This document shows, in pieces, positions 13,801 through 25,600 of a DNA stretch of 64,000 bases (position 1 is its first letter; each line of letters begins with the position of its first letter). Source of the stretch: Ifrita kowaldi (taxonomy: Eukaryota; Chordata; Aves; Passeriformes; Cinclosomatidae); the NCBI GenBank assembly GCA_013398055.1, contig VZRS01014569.1, positions 40,858 to 104,857 of the forward strand, given 5' to 3'. The notes under the pieces are model-generated. The model was not told where the DNA came from. It did not search any database and saw only the letters and a list, made by a program, of their open reading frames with translations. The position numbers were made by a program, and so were the translations under genes.

Positions 13801-14665
13801 TTTAGAAATATTGAAAAGTCTCCAACAGAGAGGCCTGTTATCATTTCTTGGACATGGAAGGGTCCACATATTGTAAGTGGCAACTGAGCCCAGAAACCGT
13901 AGCTGTGCCGTTGGTGACCCATGTAGGAGTCAAGGGTTATAGACTGGAGACAAATATTTAAAAAACATCATAGAAAAAATCCAATAGCAGATTTTAATTT
14001 TGCAGAGTGAATTGTCAAAAAAACCCCCAAAACCAACAAAAAACCAAACAAAACATATATACTGCTCCCAGCTGCAGTTACTTGGCTGGTAAACGTGTAT
14101 AACATAGTATTGCTGTCTTCTGGTCTCCTGTTATGTCATTGCTTTCTCCTCCCCTAATGCACAGGGATGGGTTTGATGACTCCTAATTTCTGTGATTCTA
14201 TCATAGCATCTCACAGCTTTCTAGCTAAAGCGCTTGTTGGTGTGAAATCAAAGATTAAGAAGAAGAACTGTACTGCACAGAAGTGAAAGCACCAGGGTGA
14301 GATCTAACCTGTCTAAGCTGAAAGTATATTTCACAGAAATTTTTTCATCAGCTATCAAAGTACAAAATAAAGGATAAAAAATGTGAAAAACCAAAGGTAC
14401 TGAGCACCAGGAGGACTATCCATGGTTCTGTGCACAGAATTACCTTTGCCATTATTAGATTTGGAAAGCTCATGCAGAAGTCTGTCATTCCTGTAGTTCT
14501 CAAACCACATTATTTGACTTTCCATATCTCCTTGGATCTGTTGGGGTGATCTGAGGCATGTGTGTGGGGGGAAATGAGAATTTTTCTTCTTTTTGCAAAA
14601 AAAACCCCTGGATACTGCTTGAGTGGACAGGAAAAGGTCTTGTCCTTAAATATGTTCATAACCTC

Positions 14666-14696
14666 TTTAGTAGTAGGAGTTTTTTAGTAGTAGGAG
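14666..14696 (+). repeat. Short direct duplication
   Basis: TTTAGTAGTAGGAG occurs at 14666-14679 and again at 14683-14696, separated by three Ts. This is consistent with replication slippage. Confidence 0.8.
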
Positions 14697-15090
14697 AATC
14701 AAAAGCAAATTTGTTCATACCAACTATTGCACAATATTTTCCTACTCTTTTACAATGCTCTGAAAACAATGTCAGTAAAAGGTACACAAGTTAATACAAA
14801 TCATACGTCCTTCAAGCTTATCAATATGCACTTGGATCTGTATCATTAAGACTTCACAGTCTTTATAGTTTTCCTGATAGTGAATAATGTGTATTTCAGT
14901 TAGGGACTGATATAGGTGTTGTTCACATAATTTTTGACACGGCTGGATCAGTGTAACATTATAACTGCTGCAGTGATAAAAGTGTTAATAGATGAATGTG
15001 CTCTTCTGAAACTGCCCAAACAACAGAAAATTGTTGATGGCTTTTGATATATTTTTGACTGTGTTATATTCATGCATCACTCCTCTTTTC

Positions 15091-15118
15091 AAAAATTCTC
15101 ATCCAAAAATTCTCATCC
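15091..15118 (+). repeat. 14-bp tandem duplication
   Basis: AAAAATTCTCATCC is present twice head to tail with no mismatch. Confidence 0.85.
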
Positions 15119-15837
15119 ACATTTTTTCAGATTAGTTTCCCAAGGGAATTTACTGAGTTTCTGTGGAGCGAACTGGCTGTTAAGGCTAAATCTGGTCACA
15201 ACCCAGAGGACCATTTTCCAGCCCAAGCCTATTTAAGAAGGGAATGGCAATTTGTTTTCAATGACTTCACTCACTCTTTCTGCAATGTTTCCAGTAAATG
15301 CAGGCGTTGCTCTTCTGGTATGAGCTCAGCACATCATTCCTAACTGAAATTTTATATTACTTACAGAAATATGTACTTTTCTTTACATGTTCTTTATCTC
15401 TCATGTGATTATGCTGAATCATTGTAAAATGAAAAAATCTGATGAGCTATCCACAAAAAACCTGAGCAACATTAGATCATCACAACTGGTGCTGTTAAAT
15501 CAAATGTAAATACCCAATTATTAGCCAGCAGATCCAAAACACTGCCAAATAGTTTTTGGTCACTGTGTTTACACAGTGACAGATTCTCATGTTAGTCATA
15601 TCCTTCTGAACAAATGTTTTGGATGGACTCTTAACTCAGTGTCCACAAGGAAATAGAGGGAGGCAGCCAAACTCTGTTGAATGTCTGCCATTGACAAAGG
15701 TTAAGCATTTACAGTCACTCTCTGCCTAAGTATTCTAAGGAAATAGTAAGGAGTGAAAAACAGAAGGCAAGGATGTTCTGTACTCTCAGCAACAATGCAG
15801 TCAGGGAGACAGAAGCAATTCCAAAATAGCCAGTTAC

Positions 15838-15905
15838 TGGGCCAGATCCTGTTCCCGTTAATGTCACTGGTAAAACTCCCTTTAGGTCTAAAGGGACTAG
15901 GATGC
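15838..15905 (+). repeat. Ancient amniote palindromic repeat (degraded)
   Basis: GGGCCAGATCCTGTTCCCG, then GTCACTGGTAAAACTCCCTT, then AAAGGGACTAGGATG. This follows a well-known old amniote element in which GGCCAGATCCTGCTCCCATT leads through GTCAATGGCAAAACTCCC to a reverse-complement arm ending in GGGAGCAGGAT. Both arms are visible, although worn. The RepBase name is not assigned. Confidence 0.55.
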
Positions 15906-17490
15906 AGCAACCGGCTCTTCAAGTGACTAAGGAAAAAATAGTGAGGTCTTGACTCTTCTCTTTTTGCTTCCACTTCTTGTTGATGAAGAATCTCTGTGGG
16001 ACTGACTACAACTAAGTCACTATGTAAAGTATGTGCCTCAACTGGACTGTCAGGAAGGCTAGTACATATTGCATCCTCTTAATTTCCCTGAAAAACTATT
16101 CCCATTTTCCCCATTTCTTTTCTAGTCACTCATAATACTTAAGTCTATTCTGTCCCAATTAGTTTAACTCACAAAATATCAGCTGGATTACAGTAATGGA
16201 AGAATTTCTTTGGGTGAAAATAAAATTTAAACCAAGGTGAATTTTTCTATTTCAGTCCTCATATCACACAACTATAAGGCCACATATATTTGGGATGACT
16301 TTATGGTCACTATCCTGACATTTAAATCTTAACCCTCACATAAACCTTATGCAGGGCAGATGGATGTACATAATTCACTGACATAATTCTGCTCTGACAT
16401 CTCTATAGCACTTTGAATATACCTGCAAGTATCCCAAGGAATAGAAAGTCATGGACAACTGCTGCAGGCATACAAGACACAGGGGATATGTCCTCCCTCA
16501 CCAAAGACAATACAGTTTTGGGTTTTCTTTTTTTTCAGGTTAAAATTAAATCTGAGAGGCAGCAATCCTTCTGTAGATATTAAAAAAAATAAATGCAAAG
16601 TAGGGGAGACATATTTACTTACAATTTAGACCCCTACCTGCTTTTAGCCTATAGCATTCCACTTTTGTTACCCCTTAATAAGCAAGGGATGATGATTTGT
16701 GCATGAGCTGAAAATATAAATCTTACTTCTAAAGTCAGACAGTAGCTGAAGAATGAAAAATTGTTTCCCGGAACCTCTGATTTGTTGTTCTTAAAGAAGG
16801 TATCACTGAGAATATAAAGCCATTGAGCAGGTCCAAAGATTATTTTACATTACTTTAGCTTTTTTAGGTTTATAAACATCGTTTGGTTTCTATAAATTAG
16901 GATATGCTCCAGCGCGCACTGTAGTCAATGGCAAGACCTGTGAACATCAGTGGAAAACAGCCTGGGCTTTTACTCTCTGTGCAGCAAAGCACGGAGGCAG
17001 TGGACTTGTGAGGTACCTGCTGCACTGTGGCAGAGGTGAGGGCAGAAACCACCCAGGGAGCTATGGTGACACAAGGATCAACTGGCATCATGGAACCAGA
17101 CTTCTCCTGCTCCTTCTGGTCTGTCAGAGGCGGCACCTTCTTTAAGAAAGAGATGATGGGATGGAGTGAGTTAAACATTTCATGTCCAGGCCCAATATTG
17201 ACCCAGACATCATTTAATTCTCATTACATGTTCATACAAAAACTGGCTGATGGGAAACTATGTGGGACCCTCTGAGAAAGAAGCCTCTTGCAGTCAGCCA
17301 GACCTCCTAAAATCCACCTCTTGCATCTTGAGCTTGGACTCCACTTTTCCCCATTTTTGCCATGATTCTGTTCCAGCGAGAAACACCTACAAGTGATTCC
17401 TCAGAGTATAAAAACCCATTCAAAAGGGAGTGGAAATATTTGCCTGTCCCAGGCCTTTAGCCTTTACGGAGAGCTTCAAAGGTTTTTCGT

Positions 17491-17606
17491 GAAGCTCTGA
17501 GAAACCTGGTCTAGTGGAAGGTGTCCCAGCCAGCCCATGGCAGGGCTTTGGAACTAAGTGTTCTTTACGGTCCCTTCCAACCTGAGCTGTTCTACGGTTC
17601 TATGAA
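17491..17606 (+). mobile_element. CR1 LINE 3'-end fragment
   Basis: The segment reads GAAACCTGGTCTAGTGGAAG, then GTGTCCCAGCC, CCATGGCAGGGCTTTGGAAC, GGTCCCTTCCAACCTGAGC, and ends TTCTACGGTTCTATGAATC. This is the diagnostic order of the avian CR1 3' tail. About 115 bp survive, and the element is severely 5'-truncated, as most CR1 copies are. It is non-coding. Confidence 0.9.
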
Positions 17607-20600
17607 TCTGGGCCAAAATTTCATCTCTTGCATATAAAACCTTCCCTCACCAAGACTGACACATGGCACCCAAGACTTTTTCTCATATCTTTGTACAACT
17701 GGCCAGGATATTCCCTTTTTTACCACATTCATAAGTTCTCTTGAATCAGTAGCAACATTCATGAACAGTAGGTTGCACTGATGGGAGGCAAACTTGTCAA
17801 ATTTTGTTCAAAGTGTGATCCAGTAAAGGATATGCCTGTTCAGACGTGCTGAAGTAACCACTCAAGCTTTCCTTAGTTAAGGACCACCAACTACATCCAC
17901 AGCTAGCCCAGATGGGGCTACTTTTCATGGTAAACAGCTGAGTTGCAGAAATTTGTATCTCAGCCATACAAACTACCCTGAAAACTAAATTCAGGATCAT
18001 CTTCTCCTAGCACTAAATCCGAAGAGGATTAAATATATATCTTTAACAACAATGCATTTGTCAGGTTATTGGTTTAAAAATTTTTGAACAAAGGAACAAA
18101 GAACTGGAAATCTTCCAGAGGAGGAGATAATTTGATGATTCCCTATATAAATCTAACATTTCGTCATCTTTTATAAATGGAATTTTGCAGGTCATTAGTC
18201 CCTTAATGTAGTATAGCTATCAGTTGTAGGGGTTTTGTGTGTGTGTGTCTGTGTGTGTCTGTGTGCAAAAAAATGCCTTAAAATGGTTGAGATGCACAGA
18301 AAATTGACTGCTGCATAGTCACCACTTTTCATAAAGATTTTTACTACACCCTTGGTATTATGGATCTATAATATGCAAATGTGTAGCATCATTAATATGC
18401 ATTTGCTGCATACACCCTCCTTAACAGAGAATGTTATGGGAATACAAATTAAAAACAATATACTCGACTCAGCTAAATTTTAATGGCCCATTGTATGAGT
18501 GATCCCCAATTGGGAGGTACCTAAGCCCTTTGTCTTCGATACTTCCTTTCCTTCCCCACATCCATTTTCTTTATTTGCTCTTGTTTTCACTGACACCTCC
18601 ACAGCTGAATTAGTTAGATCTCAGCATAAAAAGTAAAGTAATATGAAGGTTCCTTGTTACCTTCAATGGCAGTAGCTGGCACAAGAACTGAAAGCTGAGT
18701 CCTAGAAATGCGTTCAGCCAAGAGTGCTCATGGTGGAATAAGCTGTGCAGCCCAATCTTCTGGGTAAACGTATCCTGAGGTTACTTTGGCTTGTATTTGC
18801 TGCAGAAGAGAGCTAAGGCATTACCTAACGGAGGTGAGTCATTTGAGCATATCCCCTGGCACACTTCTCTCCTCATCTTCCCTTCCTGGCTGCCTGTCCA
18901 GGGAAAAGAAGCTTCTGATACCGTCCCTTCATCCAACAAAACCTCTCTGGAGGGACAAGATCACTTCATCTGGCAAACCAGATACAGAGCTGTCTCACTG
19001 ACTCACATATACCAGTGGCTTAAGTTTTTACAGTGGATATAATTATTGGCCCCAAGTTTTCCTTTCTGATTCTCTACCGGAGTCAGCACTTGTGCAGCAA
19101 GGACAGACATAACCATGAAGCATCTTTAAAGCACAGCAAATTATAGCCCAGCATTTTAAAGTCAACTGATGTTGATTGAGGCTGGACCTAAGATGAGCCT
19201 CAGAGTGAAGCCTTTCAGCAGACAGTTCACAGGCAAAGAAGACAGGGACACTGCTGGCATTAGGGAAAGCAGATGCCACCTGAAATGAAGTTACCCATCC
19301 TCATCAGCCAGTGCATGCAGTCAAACCTAATAATGAGCTTGCTGTTCTCATCAGTGCTCTTTGCCTGCAGGCTCTAAACTTCGTAGATCAGATGCACCTC
19401 CAACCACACTGTGGGGACAGTGTCATCTGACAGTGGTTGTGAAAAGGATTGGTAGGGAAGGTAATTTCTTCCACTGCCCCAGTTAAATCTGCCAAAGAAT
19501 TGGGTAAAAGTCCTTAGTGTGCACTAAGCGTTTAACATACTGCCAGTTTATCCTCAAGTATAAAGGCAAACCTTATATACACTTATATAAACTGAAAAAC
19601 TTAAAAACCCCACACTTTTGCAGTTTCCGTAGTATTATTTATTCAGTAATGGACATCAATGTTATTTTCCTTTACTTAACAATTACTGTGCCAGAGTTTA
19701 ATCCTTCCAAAATGCAATAGGGAGAAAAATAACACAGCAAGATGCACTCTGCTAATTGGGCTTCTCAATATGGTGTGAGGACATTTGTCACTCAGCCTGC
19801 TTATTCAGTGCTGCATATTCAAGCTGTTTCAGCAGATCTAGCTACTCTTGTGGGAAACTACGCTGCAATCAGATTCTGCAGTCATCCAGGTCCAGACTGT
19901 GATATTGATCACAGAGCAGACAAACTGAAGGAACAAGGTTGAAATGGCCACTTTGTACAGGAGCACAGTTATTTGATAGAAAGTGATCTCTTGCAGATGC
20001 AAATCTGCTATGTGAGGTGTAATGTGGTCAATTCCAAAAGCTGTGAAACAGCTACGAAAAATTCTGTTTATTTTAATTACATCTTTCTCATGTCACCTTG
20101 TCCATGAATCTGAGTTGCACCAAACCTTGGAATTTGGTGTTACTCAGGATCTCTTTCAGATTTGCAGTCATTAATCACAATGTCTTTCATGGAAATTTCA
20201 TTACAGATGTGAAAGAAAAAGCATGCTGCCCTGATGCAAGGATTGCAGAATTTTTGATGAAGTTGCTTCGTCCACAAGTTCCAGAGTCCCAGCTCCTGCC
20301 TACAACAGGAATCTCAAAGTTGAAAACCTCAGGAGACCTATACAGGTTCCCATCATGTGGCAGGCTTTCAGCTGAAAGTTCTGTCCGTTTTGATTTCTTT
20401 ATCAATACTTGATAACCACTGAATATGGGTCATTGAAGTTCTTCATGCTTTGAACTAATTTTACCACAACTATAAATGACATGTTGACCAGTGAAGCAAG
20501 AATGGGATGACATAATGGAAACAAACATTTTCATCTGCCAGTTTCAACTAGCTGATGATTAGATGTGAAATGTAATATTGATAATGTTCTAAGTGTTCCT

Positions 20601-22576
20601 GTCCAAAGATGAGTGGAAGTGGGTATGTAATGTGAAACAATCTCTATTTGTGTACAAATAATCCTGGCAAGGATGGAAAAAGGCTATATAAAAATAAAGA
20701 TCCTGAACACTGACTTATAAAACATAGATATAAATTCCAGAGGGCAAGTGATGACAGAGATAGAAATGACAGTTGTGAACTAGGATATTATTAGCTCAGA
20801 ACCATAAGTTCCTAACAAAAACTACAAAATCATTAAAGAAGTTTTTTATTCTTAACTAATATTTAGCGTGCATTATACAGGAAACTCAAAGAAAACTGCC
20901 AGTGAATTGGCACAGTCAGTAAACCTAGGCTGTAAAAAGACTGTAGTAAGCACTATTACAAATGGAAAGAAAAGGACTCTTACTGAGGACAATCACAGTT
21001 GTGGATTTTAAGAAACCTCAGAAAATGTAACTGTCCAAATAACTTCCAATGCTATCTTACAAACCCTTCTGAGATCACAACATCCTTCACATAATGTTTT
21101 CATTTGTGAAAAGGATAACCAAACTTAACATACATGCTTAAATAAAACACATACAAAATAAGCACCTTTTGAAACTACGATTTCCTTTCCTATCTTATTT
21201 TTTTTCTATTCCAGATAATTAACCAAATTATTGATTAACTTGAAAAAGATTCAAAAGGATTTTAAGTGCACCTGCATCCTACTCTTAGAAATATTTGATC
21301 CATTACTTCAGTCTCTGTGAAGTAATGTCTGTGAAGAAAACCCTTGGTTAACTCTTGAACAAAGACTGGAAATTGCTCAGAAGATATTCCCTTTTTCACA
21401 CCCCCACAGTGCCTGGCAGCAACAAGCACCCTGTTGTCTTCATAGCTGGAACTGCTAAAGGAGAGTCCAAGGATGACAGAGACCTTCTTCACAAAAACCT
21501 CACTTTGGTGGGCTACAGCAAGAGTTGCTGACTACAACTTCTAGTGTTTGAATTACTTTCTAGCTTACAACAAAATGACTTTGTGCCAAAATTCTTTCCT
21601 GGGACCAAACTGGTGCCAAAGATCTTTCCCTCAAAACCAGTAGTTAGTGAGTGCTCTCACCAGAGTCCACAAGAGAGGAGAAATGCCTTGCACATCTGAG
21701 AACCATGAGTTTCCACACTGTGCCTAAGCAAAAGTTTAAAAGTTCATATGAGCACCACATTCTTCTCAGAATAAAAGAAGCAAAATGAGAAGTATCGAAT
21801 AGCAAGCCTAAGAGACCAAGAAATTCACTGCAACATCCACCAAAATGTCAGTTCAAGCCCTGCAACTTACAGCAAAGTAGACTTTTAGCAGAGAGACATT
21901 TCCCTTAGAGAGTTAAAAACCACAAGCCCAAGCTGAAGGAAACTGGCTTAGAGCAAATAATTGAAAATTCCCCATGCTCTGGTCTAGAGTTAATTCACCT
22001 TATTGTTATAAAATAAAATAAACCATCAGTTCATAAGCTAACCCTGGTTAATCATTCAGTCTTCCACTCATAGGAGGAAGATGGCAGGTCACAGTGCTCC
22101 TGGCTAATGGCAAAAATAACTTGTTCAGGGAGAATTCTGTGTCTCGATATAGAATTTTTGTTCAAAAGATGATAAAAGATCATGTGAAAAACAGTGCACA
22201 GGGAGGCTCTGTGTGGTCTGGCTGAATTGGCTTTGAAGCACTGGTCTCTGAACCACTTGCTACAATTAACACGTCCCTTTCCTCATTAATATTGGACCCA
22301 GCTGGTTCAGGCCCTGTAAGGATGGCTCATCTGGCACCCTGATGAGATCAGTGGAGGAACATAAATACAACAGAAGCCACTGCCATCAAAATAAGCTGCT
22401 TCTTCAGCACAAGAAAGTAACTAATTTACATCAAAAAATTTCCTCATTCTATCACCATTAAAACAAGCTGAGCATTTTCTTAATATTCAGGAAAAAAAAA
22501 AAGCCAGAAGGTATGGCACAGTACTAGTGAGGATCAAAATAGGACAGAAGAAAAGCTAGTTCAAGCTCAAATTCAA
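17607..22576. other. AT-rich non-coding DNA, no gene recognised
   Basis: No coding region can be supported. A GT-rich simple repeat lies at 18235-18265, and an octamer-containing AT-rich segment at 18361-18415 is discussed in the findings. The open frames (up to about 104 codons, at 20098-20412) carry no recognisable motif. Confidence 0.65.
18235..18265 (+). repeat. (GT)n microsatellite
   Basis: A GT dinucleotide tract interrupted twice by CT. Confidence 0.9.
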
Positions 22577-22669
22577 TTTTTCTTTTCTTTTCTTTTCTTT
22601 TCTTTTCTTTTCTTTTCTTTTCTTTTCTTTTCTTTTCTTTTCTTTTCTTTTCTTTTCTTTTCTTTTTTT
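22577..22669 (+). repeat. (TCTTT)17 pentanucleotide microsatellite
   Basis: Seventeen uninterrupted TCTTT units occupy 22581-22665, flanked by extra Ts. It is a pure polypyrimidine tract on this strand. On the other strand it reads as AAAGA repeats, which produce a spurious Lys/Glu/Arg-rich open frame with no biological meaning. Confidence 0.98.
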
Positions 22670-25600
22670 CAGATAGGATATTCTTGATTTTATTTCTGCT
22701 AAGATGCAAATATATTGAACCAGAAAGGTGTACAGACACAAAATTTCAGAAATTATAGATTCAGTATCTGAATCAGATACTGTTTCCCATCCAAGGATCT
22801 TTAGATGTTTTAGAAAAATTGATTAGATTCCAGTGCATCTGAGAATGTTATCCTACACATCTGACAGAGAAAAGAGAGTGATATCATTTGCTACTGGGAG
22901 AAAACAGGTCTATATCAAAGCCTGGGCCAAACCTCAGAAATCTTGGCCTCTACTTGTAAGAGAATGTTACAGTCCACTCCAATGACTCTGGAGGTTGTAA
23001 ATACTTTCTTTTCATATTCCTAGCATACACACATATGTATTAAAAAAAAAAAAAAAAGCAAACAAGTTTTTTAATCAGCTATTGGCTTCTTCAGGAAGCC
23101 AATGTTTTGACTGCTTTAAAAAATTGCTCATTAAAAGACTTACAATAGATTTCTTTTATCAACTTATTTCTTTCTGAAACAGAAACAGAGATAAGAAGAA
23201 CTCTTTTTCATTAAGTTTATAGCCACTGCAATCTCCGTGCCTTCAAAACCACCAAGTTTTCCATTGCTATAAATTAGTGAAGTGGCACCTGAGTGTGCTC
23301 ACTCGCGTTTCACACAGACCTGTTAAAGAATGATTGTACTTGTGAGTTTATAATACTCGTACTTCCTGTGGATGGTGGTGCCTCTCCTGCCACAGCCGTG
23401 AGAAATCAAGGATTTCCAAAGCTGTTCAAAACATTTATTATGGGAAGAAAAATTGTTATGCTGAGTGAAATCTTACATGTTGAAAAAGTCCAATTCTTCA
23501 GAAGCCGGTGTTCAGCCAACTTGACAGGCTGTGAGGGCATTTGTCCTGAGGCAAATGATCCACTGTCAGCCCAAGGGAGCCCTGCTCTCCTGAAATTTAT
23601 CTGGAATACCACAGCAGATGAATCACTCTTCTGGTAAAAGCGTCCTTGTGTGTACTATTAAGAAAGAAAACGGGACTCTGAACACATTTAGCAGATCTGT
23701 AACTGGAGTTGAGTAATGCAGCCAAGCCCCAGATTTCAGCAACACATGCTACTCTGCCCTCACACTACTCATAAACAACTTCTTTCCTCGCTGCTTTCCA
23801 GCCAGTTCACTTCCTTTTCTAATCCCAGGAAGTCACTGCCCACCTTTAAATGCTGAAAGATACATTTTAATCAAGTGGAGAGCTGAACAGTAGCATAATT
23901 TTACTTAAAGCACACACCAAGCCACACTTTAGAGCTATTTGGGGAAGAAACCAACCGCAGCCAGGCAGCCCCCCCTTGCAGAGTTCAGGCTGGGTGGTCA
24001 CTCGAGCCAGAGACAACACAGTCAATTCAGACAGATGGCCACTAAGTCAGCCCAGCACATTTGGGGAATATCCAAGATGTTAAAAAGGAGATGCACACCT
24101 TCAACTCCCTGCAGCTCAAGTAGCCTAGGAAGAAATTTATCTTTTTTCCTCTTCAGTAGCTCATCTGGGGAAAAAGTGCATTGGGAAAAATGCAGTTCAG
24201 GTTGAACCGACTTTTTCCTGCCAAAATGTTTGTGCATGTGTGTTGAGACTGTCAACATTTTAAAAATTCTCTCCAGTTATTTTGACCCAATATCACTTGG
24301 TGAATTCAGTTTATATTCACAAGAAGATTAATAACTCCATTCCATTGCAAATTTATCAATCTTCATTATTCCCTCTACTTGCTCTACCCCTTGGTCCATA
24401 TTTTTTTCAGATTTCACACCTATTCTCAGGCTGGTGTGCCAGGTTTCTTGGTATGTTAATTGCTGTCTGATCTGAAGGAGCTGGGAGACACTGCTACAGT
24501 AGTCAACAGCCATTTCAGAAGATGGACAATAGGGAAAATTGGCTTTGATCTGTTTAAGGCATACTGAGACACCCAGGATATTTGGTGAAGAGGGCAACGG
24601 TCACCACATGTTGATGAAGACCCATAATTCAAAGAAAGATGGGTTCCCATGCACACAGAAGGCAAGCAGTAGATGAGGGACAGGAAGAAACAACACTGTA
24701 TTAAAGGGGGAACATCAAAAGCTGGAAAATGCTTTAGCAATTTGTCAGGGCTAATGTTTATCATTAATATTATATCTGGCTTTAGTTCTGTGCTCCCAAT
24801 AGATTAAGAATTGCAAGCAAACCTTTCACCCTGAGTCAGGAGAACACGAAGACATCAGAACACATGTTGCTTCCTGCATTTCATTTCATCTTATTTCCTT
24901 CCTCTTCCTCGTTTTCTTCCTCTTGTATAAGTGACTGAGTATGTTACCGTCTACTGCATCATCTGTGTCCTCCAGATGGTGGTCCACAAGCCAGGGGAGG
25001 GAAATGACACATCTGAAAGACGTAGATGTACATTACAGCTACTGTCCAGCAAAGACACAGAGAGATGCGACAAAGTCCCCATCACACTTTGTCCCTCCAC
25101 GCATGTCATCTCAAGGTCAGTAACTCCCACTACTTGTTAGCTGCAGCCACTGAAATTAAAATTAGTAGGCTTTGGGTCCCTTTAAATATCACAAAGGGAG
25201 GCCCAAACCTCTTTAACCATAAAGATAACATCTGCCTCAAAAATGGAAAGCCAGAAAAAAAAACCCAGACAAAACCCATTGCATAAAACACGTAAACATT
25301 GGGCTAGTCATTAAATACAAAACACATTAATGTAAGAGAAAAGCCTGTAACAGAAATTTTAAAAGCCCTGAAAATACAGTATTTTTTGTATCTACATTCT
25401 CTGTGTCTTATATTTTTACAGGTCTGTAAAAAATAGTTATTTCTAACACATATAGAAATGCCACAGATTTACCGGGGTCAGTTGGAAAGTTAGCAAAAAG
25501 AGGTCACACTTCCAATCACATTAATATACTAACGTGCCCAGCAGTAGATTATGTTAATTTTTAGAGTAATTTTTAAGATTTGTAATGCAACACATTACTT

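Larger units (their letters stand above)
10092..17490. other. AT-rich non-coding DNA, no gene recognised
   Basis: There are only short chance frames. Contents worth naming are an inverted-repeat cluster and ancient repeat near 10.75-10.88 kb, two small direct duplications (14666-14696 and 15091-15118) and an ancient repeat at 15838-15905. A weak CR1-tail-like TTTCTGTGATTCTATCAT lies at about 14188-14206, too short to call. Otherwise I see nothing. Confidence 0.65.

Noticed and set aside
14170..14206. CR1 3' tail ending TTTCTGTGATTCTATCAT
   Set aside because: Only a terminal dozen bases fit. No CAACCTGGTCTAG or GATCTTTAA block lies upstream, so the match is too short to call.
22524..22741. 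Minus-strand frames made of KRKEKK repeats
   Set aside because: Direct translation of the AAAGA microsatellite, not a protein.
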